The notes under the pieces are model-generated. The model was not told the DNA's origin, ran no database searches, and saw only the letters and a program-made list of their open reading frames with translations. The position numbers were made by a program, and so were the translations under genes. From an uncultured Oscillospiraceae bacterium (GTDB lineage: Bacteria; Bacillota; Clostridia; Oscillospirales; Ruminococcaceae), in assembly GCA_934446455.1 (NCBI GenBank), contig CAKSEE010000005.1:1-64000 (forward strand): a stretch of DNA of 64,000 nucleotides, in the 5' to 3' direction. Below, piece by piece: positions 42,746 through 49,682 of this stretch. Every line of letters starts with the position of its first letter. The stretch's first letter is position 1.

Positions 42746-42850
42746 ATTCGGGCGATAATAGCGCATCTACTGCGTTGCGGGGTTATCGGCAGGCACTTAG
42801 CCTGGCCGATAACCTCGCGCCTTGTAGCTGCACTATTCTCGCCCGAATTT
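42744..42850. repeat. 107-bp nested palindromic element
   Basis: Outer arms AAATTCGGGCGA / TCGCCCGAATTT are perfect, and similarity continues inward through GCGCATCTAC / GTAGCTGCAC to an inner hairpin GGTTATCGGC / GCCGATAACC. The left half and the reverse complement of the right half align almost throughout. It begins at the stop codon of the exporter gene. It is likely a non-autonomous mobile repeat or intergenic palindrome. Confidence 0.75.
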
Positions 42851-42877
42851 GTGCGCCTGATGATTTATTGTCGCCTA

Positions 42878-43030
42878 TTAACGTGGCAGTATGAGTAAAG
42901 TGTGACTGCTTTTAATGTACCCGTTCAGCGTTGTCGGCGCAATGTGAAGCCGCGCCGCAAGCTCCCTTTGGGACATTCTGCGCTCTTCAAGCAGGCTGAG
43001 TATCGTCCCCCCGATATTCGTCATTCCCAT
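42878..43030 (-). pseudogene. XRE-family regulator, C-terminally truncated
   Basis: The frame encodes 50 residues from ATG 43030, or 48 from ATG 43024, which has GAGGTG seven bases upstream. GTILSLLEERRMSQRELAARL and HIAPTTLNGYIKSS are helices 1-4 of an XRE/Cro HTH. The frame then ends in an unrelated LLILPR tail and stops 27 bases from the palindromic repeat. The usual remainder of the domain and the dimerisation part are gone. It is a remnant, or conceivably a mini-repressor, because paired palindromic operators lie upstream of it. It shares APTTLNGYIK with the other XRE gene at 4603. Confidence 0.6.
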
Positions 43031-43077
43031 CACCTCGTACCTTTAATTATATAACAGTTATTATTGTGAGTATTGTG

Positions 43078-43092
43078 TACTAATACATAGTA
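43078..43092. promoter_or_regulatory. Operator copy 1, TACTA-N5-TAGTA
   Basis: TACTA-ATACA-TAGTA, upstream of the -35 box of the lipoprotein promoter. The same motif recurs 31 bp further on. Confidence 0.55.
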
Positions 43093-43100
43093 TATATGCT

Positions 43101-43129
43101 TTGACAAATACTAGAAAATAGTATATAAT
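43101..43129 (+). promoter_or_regulatory. Promoter of lipoprotein gene with operator in spacer
   Basis: Perfect TTGACA (43101-43106) and TATAAT (43124-43129) with a 17-base spacer. Operator copy 2 fills the spacer. The leader carries a small hairpin GTCAGAA / TTCTGAC (43137-43154) before the RBS. Confidence 0.85.
43109..43123. promoter_or_regulatory. Operator copy 2, TACTA-N5-TAGTA
   Basis: TACTA-GAAAA-TAGTA (43109-43123), with the arms extended by one base to ATACTA / TAGTAT at 43108-43124, lies between -35 and -10, so a bound protein would block RNA polymerase. Confidence 0.6.
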
Positions 43130-43172
43130 AGTTTCTGTCAGAACAAATTCTGACGGAAAGGACGTGGAGTGA

Positions 43173-43664
43173 TTGAAGAAATCAATATTGCGCGCGGCGT
43201 CTGCGCTGCTGGTTCTTGCCATGTGCGCTATGCTTGCAGCCTGCTCGGGCAAAAAGCTTGGCATAAAGCAGGTGGTAGGTTTGCCGCTGTCTACAGCGGT
43301 AACTCAGCTCGGGACGATTACGGGGAAGACCCTGACCTATTATTCGCAAGGTGAGTTAAGCGAGAAGGGTAAGACCTATTCTCCGTCGGACGGCAGTCTG
43401 ATTGAGTTCTTGTCGGGGGAGTTCACCGCTGTTGATATTGTTGAAACAAACGGCGCGGTAGAATTCGTGACATTCTACGCACTCTACAATTCTCCCCTTG
43501 AATATGCAGGAGTACTCAGCACGCTTAAGGAGTATTACGGTGATGATTTTGACAAATCCGACAACTTTGGAATGTACGACGAATGGAGCTGGCGCGGCAC
43601 TCCCGATGGCAGGGTGCAGTTTTTCAAGTATGATTCAATGTTTGAGGTAAGGTATTCGGCATAA
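43173..43664 (+). CDS. Lipoprotein of unknown function
   Basis: A 163-residue protein with a lipoprotein signal (LAAC, Cys about 24) and a domain containing LPLSTAVTQLGTITGKTLTYY and GVLSTLKEYYGDDFD. No family is recognised. The start is TTG 43173 with GTGGAG upstream. It is driven by a strong promoter with paired operators, so it is likely tightly regulated. The following frameshifted zinc-ribbon gene is 15 bases away. Confidence 0.75.
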   Translation: MKKSILRAASALLVLAMCAMLAACSGKKLGIKQVVGLPLSTAVTQLGTITGKTLTYYSQGELSEKGKTYSPSDGSLIEFLSGEFTAVDIVETNGAVEFVTFYALYNSPLEYAGVLSTLKEYYGDDFDKSDNFGMYDEWSWRGTPDGRVQFFKYDSMFEVRYSA

Positions 43665-43978
<314 letters not shown>

Positions 43979-43991
43979 TTCACCATAACGC

Positions 43992-44030
43992 AAAAATCCC
44001 GCAGGGCGTTAAGTCCCGCGGGATTTCTCT
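43992..44030. terminator. Bidirectional terminator before the hydrogenase gene end
   Basis: AAATCCCGC / GCGGGATTT with an inner GGG / CCC pairing, A-run on the left and T-rich on the right. It terminates both the plus-strand genes and the minus-strand hydrogenase cluster. Confidence 0.8.
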
Positions 44031-44038
44031 TTGTCCGA

Positions 44039-45478
44039 TTAAAGGTGAAGCACTCCGATAGCGTCGCTTATAGTCTTTTCAAGCGCCTCTCTGCCGTACT
44101 TGTCAACCTCTGCCTTGTTCTTTTCGCCGTGAGTAAGGCACCCTGCGCCGCCGATACAGCCGCCGACGCACGCCATGCCCTCGATGAAGTTCGCGTCGAG
44201 AACGTTCTTTTTCTTCTTAAGAAGCGCCATTTTGCACTCCTCAATGCCGTCGCAGGAAACCGCCTTAAGCTCGAAGTCAAGCCCCTGCTCCTTGAGCGCC
44301 TGCTTTACAGCGTCTGCAAGGCCGCCGCTGCGCGCGAATATACGCCCGTAGTAGCTTGCGTTGTCCAGCACGTCCTCGCCAAGCTCGCGGATATCTATGT
44401 CCTTGCTGTCAAACAGCGCCTGAAGCTCTTCAAAGGTGATAACGCTGTCAACGTAGCGGTGAACCTCTTCCTTCTGGAACTCCATTTTCTTAGCCGTGCA
44501 GGGTCCGATGAATACAACCTTGCTGTCGGGGTCGGAGGACTTGATGTACTTTGCTATTGCCGCCATAGGGGAGGGGTTGTGCGAAATGTGCGGCTCTATG
44601 TCGGGGAAGTTCTTCTTGATGTAGTCAACGAATGCGGGGCAGCAGCTGCTGGTGAGGTAGTCGCCGTTTTCGGCAAGCTCCTTGCTTTCCGCAAATGCAA
44701 CCATGTCCGCGCCGAGCGCCGCCTCTACCACGGTAAAGAAGCCGAGCTCCTTAATGCCCGATATTACCTGCCCGAGCTTTGCATAGGAGAATTGGCTGCC
44801 GATAGCGGGCGCTACTACGGCGTAAACCTTGTATTTCTCGTTGCCGCAGCTCTTCTGCAGCATATCGATTACGTTTATTATGAAGCTCTTGTCGGTTATC
44901 GCGCCGAACGGGCACTGATAAACGCACGCGCCGCAGGAAATGCACTTTTCGTTGTCGATGGTAGCCGCCTTGTCCTCATTCATGGAGATGGCGTTTACCT
45001 TGCAGGCGCTCATGCACGGGCGCTTGTAGTTCATGATAGCGGTGTAGGGGCAAACCTTTGCGCACATACCGCACTCAACGCACTTTGTCTTGTCGATTAC
45101 CGCCTTCTGGTGGTGGTCGAAAGAGATAGCGCCGCGCTTGCACGCGTCCTGGCAGCGGTGCGCAAGGCAGCCGCGGCAGGCGTTTGTTACCTCGTAGCCG
45201 CCCATGGGGCATTCGTCGCACGCCGTTTCGATTACCTCGATAACGTTGGGGTTGGACTTGTCGCCGCCCATAGCTATTTTCACGCGCTCGCCGAGGATAG
45301 CGCGCTCCTTGTATACGCAGCAGCGCATGGTAGGCTCCTTGCCCGGAACGATTATCTTCGGGATATCGAGGACGTTCTCAAGCAGCGTGCCGTTCCACGC
45401 CTGCCTTGCCACCTCGCGCAGGACCTTGTACTTAAGGTACTGCACCTTGGTGTCGAATTTGTAAAGTTTGGTCTGCAT
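44039..45478 (-). CDS. [FeFe] hydrogenase, group B type
   Basis: A 479-residue monomeric hydrogenase. The N-terminal part carries CDECPMGG and two ferredoxin-like sets of [4Fe-4S] ligands (CVECGMCAKVCP about 133-144 and CISCGACVYQCP about 179-190). The H-domain has L1 TSSCCP (276-281), L2 PCTAKK (326-331) and L3 MACVGGCIGGAGC (435-447), providing the four H-cluster cysteines. The deviations from TSCCP and MACPGGC are those of group B (TIGR04105-like) rather than bifurcating group A enzymes. It should evolve or oxidise H2 with ferredoxin. ATG 45478 follows AAAGGAGAAG. Last gene of the six-gene redox cluster; maturation needs HydF. Confidence 0.92.
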   Translation of the reverse strand: MQTKLYKFDTKVQYLKYKVLREVARQAWNGTLLENVLDIPKIIVPGKEPTMRCCVYKERAILGERVKIAMGGDKSNPNVIEVIETACDECPMGGYEVTNACRGCLAHRCQDACKRGAISFDHHQKAVIDKTKCVECGMCAKVCPYTAIMNYKRPCMSACKVNAISMNEDKAATIDNEKCISCGACVYQCPFGAITDKSFIINVIDMLQKSCGNEKYKVYAVVAPAIGSQFSYAKLGQVISGIKELGFFTVVEAALGADMVAFAESKELAENGDYLTSSCCPAFVDYIKKNFPDIEPHISHNPSPMAAIAKYIKSSDPDSKVVFIGPCTAKKMEFQKEEVHRYVDSVITFEELQALFDSKDIDIRELGEDVLDNASYYGRIFARSGGLADAVKQALKEQGLDFELKAVSCDGIEECKMALLKKKKNVLDANFIEGMACVGGCIGGAGCLTHGEKNKAEVDKYGREALEKTISDAIGVLHL

Positions 45479-45503
45479 AGCTTCTCCTTTGCCTTGTTGA
45501 GTA

Positions 45504-46676
45504 TCAGAAATAGCTTACCTTAACGCGCTTGCCCATTTGTCTGAGACTCTCGCTCAGCTCGTTTACGAGCTGCATCTTAATATTGAAGTTTATCGGCAGG
45601 TTAGGGTTCTGGTGCGCGGGGTTTATCGCCTTGCCGACGTAGAAGTTTATGTCCGTGGCTTCTTCAAACAGCATTCGCGCGATGAGAGCTGCGCCGTCCT
45701 GCTTGTAGTTCCACTGCTTGTAGCTTTCGTTGTCCTTAAGGTAGTCCTTTGCGTACTCGTTTACGCGGTTTATTGTGATAACGCCCTCCGTTACAAGGTC
45801 AATGCCCTCAATGGTAGCCGTGGGCGGTATCTCGGGGTCGAAGTAGTTGAGGTTCGGTATAATAGGCTTTTTGAGGTACGCCGACACGATAGAGGACGTT
45901 GTACCGCCGCAGACAATGCGCTTGCCCTCCTTTGAGAGGAAGAGCGACACCATCTTGTCGCAGTCGTTGCGATCCGAGGGGGGACCTATCATAAGGTTCA
46001 TCGGCTGTCTGCGCCTTATGCGCACGGTGCAGGCGGTGGTGTCGTCGCCGGGCTTGCCGCCGTAGAGCTTAAGGCACTGCTCCGTAAGCACCGTGGAGAG
46101 CGTTTTAGCCGTAAAGCCAACGTCCGTGAGCGTTTCCATGAACTCCGCGATATCCTTGCGCTCCCAGCCGAAGTTGAGCGACATTCCCACGCCCGCGTGA
46201 ATGCACCCGTCGCTCATGGCGATGAATATGTCGTTTTCCTGAAGCTTGATGCGCGCGCGGTTGATTATCTTGCCGTCAACGTTCATCTCGCTTATGGGAA
46301 TATCCATATACTTGCCGTTGCGGTACATTATAACCGCGGGGTTGTCGTAGCAGATTATCTCCGCTTCTTCATTATGGATAAGGTGGATTATTGTAAAGGT
46401 GGAGTACGCAACGTTTCGCACCTTGCATATGGGCAGGGTAGCGGCGATGGTCTTTACGCATTCCTCGATGGAAATGCCCTCGGAGGTCATGGTAGCGATT
46501 ATCTTTGAGGTGAGAGTTGAGAGAATGCTCGCCTTAACGCCGCTTCCAAGGCCGTCCGCAAGCACGATTACCGAGGAATCCTCGCTCATATTGATTATGT
46601 CGATGTGGTCGCCGCACAGCTGCTCGCCGTACTTGATAAGGCTTTTCCAGCCGATGTCGGCACAAAGGTTATTCAT
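45504..46676 (-). CDS. SpoIIE/PP2C-type protein phosphatase
   Basis: A 390-residue phosphatase. The N-terminal 230 residues are a SpoIIE-like PP2C domain with metal-binding ADGLGSG (about 40-46), AMSDGC and GDDTTACTVR. The remaining 150 residues form an uncharacterised domain often fused to it. The gene overlaps the 3' end of the sensory hydrogenase by 8 bases. Such a phosphatase is a known companion of group C sensory [FeFe] hydrogenases and is thought to reverse phosphorylation by a kinase, here probably the APH-like kinase encoded upstream. Targets unknown. Confidence 0.9.
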   Translation of the reverse strand: MNNLCADIGWKSLIKYGEQLCGDHIDIINMSEDSSVIVLADGLGSGVKASILSTLTSKIIATMTSEGISIEECVKTIAATLPICKVRNVAYSTFTIIHLIHNEEAEIICYDNPAVIMYRNGKYMDIPISEMNVDGKIINRARIKLQENDIFIAMSDGCIHAGVGMSLNFGWERKDIAEFMETLTDVGFTAKTLSTVLTEQCLKLYGGKPGDDTTACTVRIRRRQPMNLMIGPPSDRNDCDKMVSLFLSKEGKRIVCGGTTSSIVSAYLKKPIIPNLNYFDPEIPPTATIEGIDLVTEGVITINRVNEYAKDYLKDNESYKQWNYKQDGAALIARMLFEEATDINFYVGKAINPAHQNPNLPINFNIKMQLVNELSESLRQMGKRVKVSYF

Positions 46677-48345
46677 CAGCTATCGACTCCTTTAATTTCA
46701 TGAGAGCCACCTTCGTTTCTGCGGCGGTCTCACCGAGAAGCGAGGCTATTTCCTGTACTATACGCATCTGGTTTTCAACCACCTTGTCCGCGATATCCGC
46801 AGTAGTGTGCGATACGTTCTCCTTGCGCTCGCGTGCTTTTTCCTCAGCGGATACGTCGCGCAGCAGGCATATGAGAATGTGGTATTCCGCGTCGAATATC
46901 ACGGTCTCCTCAACATACTTGTCGTACTCCACAAGGTACTTCTTTTCGTTGCGGATAGGTCTGTTGGTCTTGATGACTTCCATAAAGTCCGCAGGGTCAA
47001 GGATACGGATTACCTGCTCGCCCATAACGTCAGAGGCGTGCGGGATATTCATAAGCCGCAGCGCAGCCTTGTTTATCTGCTGCACCTCAAGGTTCTCGTT
47101 AAGCACGATAATGGCGTTGGGCGTGTTGTTGATGATGTTGTCCGAGAAGCTCTCCGCCTTTTCCTTAAGGTAGGGCAGGCACATGGATATCTCCGCCTTG
47201 CCGCGGAATATAGCGACCGCCTTTTCGCGGCAGGTGTTGTAGCCGCAGCTGCCGCAGTTAAGCTCCTGGTCCTTTCTGGTCTTGCCCATAAGGCGCAGTA
47301 TCCTTGCGATATCCTCCTCGGTGGGGACGGCAGCATGGGTGTCGAGGAACGTCATGTTCTTATGCAGGGCTGACTTTTCGGGCTGCGCCACGTCGAAGTC
47401 CTCGCTGCCTGCGTATTTGTTTACGGCGAGCGCGGCGTTAAGCGGGGCGCGCTTGTATTTCTCCATAACAGGGCCGCCCGCGCAGCTGCCTATGCACGCC
47501 GACATCTCGATAAAGCAGTTTTCGAGCTTGCCCTCGGATATCTCTTCAAGCACGGCCTTGCAGTTTTCCACGCCGTCAAACGCGAGATATGTATAACCGG
47601 GCAAACGCTCAGCCATTGTGCGCAGTATTCCGCCCGTTGTGGGGAACAGACGCGCGCGGCTCTTTTCGCTGCTCACGATGTTCTTGTCTACGGTCACGTT
47701 TTCAGCTGCGAGCCAGTTTGTAAGCTCCTCAAAGGTAAGCACCGCGTCGGTGTACTCGGTGTAGCGGGAGGCTTCCTCTTTCTTAGCAACGCACGGCCCG
47801 ATGAAAACGGTCTTTGCCCCGGGGTAGCGCTTCTTTATGTCTGCGCAGTGCGCCTGCATGGGGGAAAGCACGTCTGCAAGATAGGGCAGCGCCTCGGGGT
47901 AGTATTTCTGTATAAGCAGGTTGATGGAGTTGCAGCACGAGGAAATGAGAATGCTGCGCTTTTCCTCACGCAGAATGCGCTCGTACTCGTTCTTTACGAT
48001 GGTAGCGCCTACCGCCGTTTCCTCCGCTCCCGCAAAGCCGAGCTTCTGCAATGCAGCCTCGAGCGCCTCTATTCCGGCGCCGTCGTAGTTTGCAACAAAC
48101 GAGGGCGCAACGCTTGCGAATACCTTTTCGCCCGAGGAAATGAGGAACTTCACCTTTTCGGTGCTGTCGGTTATCTCCTTTGCGTTCTGGGGACATACAA
48201 CGAAGCACTGTCCGCACAGAATGCACTCGTCGCCGACGATGTTAGCCTGATTGCCCGAAAAGCGGATAGACTTGACGGGGCAGTGTCTTATACATTTATA
48301 GCAGTTCTTGCAGTTTGATTTTTTCAGTTTCAGGAACTCTGTCAT
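46669..48345 (-). CDS. hydS: Sensory [FeFe] hydrogenase with PAS domain, group C type
   Basis: A 558-residue protein. Two [4Fe-4S] ferredoxin motifs (about 12-51) precede an H-domain with L1 SSCCNS (135-140), L2 PCVAKKEE (184-191) and L3 MSACIGSCAGGP (281-292). An extra Fe-S domain CGSCGYNTC (364-372) and a PAS domain (about 400-500) follow. The altered loops, PAS domain and neighbouring phosphatase are the marks of group C, proposed to sense H2 rather than turn it over; Ruminococcus albus has a comparable HydS next to a non-bifurcating hydrogenase. ATG 48345 has an AAGGAGAA RBS. Signal output probably runs through the overlapping phosphatase. Confidence 0.9.
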   Translation of the reverse strand: MTEFLKLKKSNCKNCYKCIRHCPVKSIRFSGNQANIVGDECILCGQCFVVCPQNAKEITDSTEKVKFLISSGEKVFASVAPSFVANYDGAGIEALEAALQKLGFAGAEETAVGATIVKNEYERILREEKRSILISSCCNSINLLIQKYYPEALPYLADVLSPMQAHCADIKKRYPGAKTVFIGPCVAKKEEASRYTEYTDAVLTFEELTNWLAAENVTVDKNIVSSEKSRARLFPTTGGILRTMAERLPGYTYLAFDGVENCKAVLEEISEGKLENCFIEMSACIGSCAGGPVMEKYKRAPLNAALAVNKYAGSEDFDVAQPEKSALHKNMTFLDTHAAVPTEEDIARILRLMGKTRKDQELNCGSCGYNTCREKAVAIFRGKAEISMCLPYLKEKAESFSDNIINNTPNAIIVLNENLEVQQINKAALRLMNIPHASDVMGEQVIRILDPADFMEVIKTNRPIRNEKKYLVEYDKYVEETVIFDAEYHILICLLRDVSAEEKARERKENVSHTTADIADKVVENQMRIVQEIASLLGETAAETKVALMKLKESIADE

Positions 48346-48442
48346 AGCTTTTCTCCTTAAAGCTCCGCAAATGAAGTCGTTCGTCATATCCGCACATAGC
48401 CATAATGTGGACTAAGTGAGGAAATTTGCCTTTATTCAAAGC

Positions 48443-48470
48443 AAAAGCGGCAAAACCATGTTTCTGCCGC
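48443..48470 (-). terminator. Possible (attenuating) terminator before hydS
   Basis: GCGGCA-AAAC / GTTT-C-TGCCGC hairpin (48447-48470) is followed on the minus strand by TTTT. It lies in the 244-base gap between the [2Fe-2S] gene and hydS. A second GC-rich hairpin at about 48535-48562 lacks a T-run. No clear promoter for hydS was found here. Confidence 0.4.
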
Positions 48471-48589
48471 CTGATTGAAGATGTAAGTGGGTTTCCGCAA
48501 AAGCGGTCAGCCGATGGGGAGATTTTCCCCGCCGGATTCCCCGCCGCGCGAACGGCGGGAAAAGCGGATATATATTTTAAGGGAAGGTG

Positions 48590-48832
48590 TCATGCTTTAG
48601 CGAGGATCTCAGACTTGAAGAAATCCTCAACGGTGTCGGGAGAAACGGAGAAATTCGTGCCGTCAACGGTCACGCAGACGCCGTTCTGGCAGTTGCCCAT
48701 GCAGAAGGTTCCGCCGAGCTCTACCTTATCCTTAAGCGAGTTTTCAGCTATGAGGGACTGGAGGCTCTCAACAACCTGGCGTGAACCCTTAAGGTGGCAG
48801 GAGCTTCCGATACAAACAGTAACTTTCATCAT
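48590..48832 (-). CDS. Thioredoxin-like [2Fe-2S] ferredoxin
   Basis: An 80-residue protein similar to the C-terminal domain of NuoE/HydC-type subunits. Cysteines in CIGSSC (8 and 13) and CMGNC (44 and 48) provide a [2Fe-2S] site. RBS GAGG precedes ATG 48832. It lies between the kinase and the sensory hydrogenase and may pass electrons to or from the sensor or the group B enzyme. It is a stand-alone domain without the NuoE N-terminal helical part. Confidence 0.88.
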   Translation of the reverse strand: MMKVTVCIGSSCHLKGSRQVVESLQSLIAENSLKDKVELGGTFCMGNCQNGVCVTVDGTNFSVSPDTVEDFFKSEILAKA

Positions 48833-48848
48833 GTCAATTTACCTCGTA

Positions 48849-49595
48849 TTATTCGTATTCAACAACGTTTACCCAGGACAGCAGGAACTCGCGCTCCTCC
48901 TTCTTGCCCTTTACAGACTGGGAAGCCGCAACGATAGGAAGCCATTTCTGTATATACTGCTTTGCCGTATCGCTCTTTCTGCTGAACAGGTCAAGGTACT
49001 TTTCAGCGGTGTCGATGTCGCCGTTCAGCCAGAACAGAAGGTAGGTTCTGGCAACGTCCGCAGAAGCGTTGCCCTGCGTAACGTGCGACCAGTCGAGAAT
49101 ATAGGGAGTGCCGTCGTCGGTTATGATAATATTGGAGGGGTTGAAGTCGCCGTGGCATACCTTGTTGTGCTTAGGCATACCCTCAAGGCGGGTGTGCAGC
49201 TCGTAGCGCGTTGTAGCGTCGAGGTCAGCCTCGGAAATCTTGCGGTTCATCTTGTCCTTGAGCTTTGTGAGAAGCGGGCAGTGAGCGTTGTGAACCTGCA
49301 TCTGAAGGTCAACGAACATCTCGAGATACTCGTCCTTCTTTTCGGGGTGCTCCTGCATGAGCTGCGCAAGCGTCTTGCCTGCGATGAACTCAGACACGAT
49401 AGCCCACTTGCCGTCGATTGTCTTTACCTCGATAACCTTGGGAACATTGATGCCGATATTCTCAACTCGTGCCTGATTGAGCGCTTCGTTGAGTACGTCG
49501 GGCTTTGCGAAGTCAGCGTCGAATACCTTTACGGCGGTGTTGCCTTCGCGGTAGATTGTCTTTCGCGTCCTTACAGCGATGATTCTGTCAGACAT
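48849..49595 (-). CDS. APH/protein kinase-like phosphotransferase
   Basis: A 248-residue kinase-fold enzyme. It has an ATP-binding lysine K23 (AVKVF), the catalytic loop HGDFNPSN (148-155, D150 and N155) and the metal-binding D168 (ILDW). It resembles small aminoglycoside-phosphotransferase-like and TIGR02172-type kinases. RBS TAGGAGG is 5-7 bases before ATG 49595. Its place between adhE and a sensory hydrogenase/PP2C unit suggests a Ser/Thr protein kinase opposing the phosphatase, not antibiotic resistance. Substrate unproven. Confidence 0.82.
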   Translation of the reverse strand: MSDRIIAVRTRKTIYREGNTAVKVFDADFAKPDVLNEALNQARVENIGINVPKVIEVKTIDGKWAIVSEFIAGKTLAQLMQEHPEKKDEYLEMFVDLQMQVHNAHCPLLTKLKDKMNRKISEADLDATTRYELHTRLEGMPKHNKVCHGDFNPSNIIITDDGTPYILDWSHVTQGNASADVARTYLLFWLNGDIDTAEKYLDLFSRKSDTAKQYIQKWLPIVAASQSVKGKKEEREFLLSWVNVVEYE

Positions 49596-49682
49596 AGCAA
49601 ATCCTCCTAAAAGAGCTTATATCAGACCCTGCGGAGCTGCGTTCAGCCCCGCCGAGCCTTGTATTACAGTACGTTGGTGAGA

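Noticed and set aside
44045..45523. 492-residue ORF antisense to the group B hydrogenase
   Set aside because: The hydrogenase has all H-cluster and ferredoxin motifs; the antisense frame has none.
48849..49595. Aminoglycoside resistance phosphotransferase
   Set aside because: It has the APH fold motifs, but it is embedded in a redox-signalling operon with a protein phosphatase and lacks signs of a resistance cassette.
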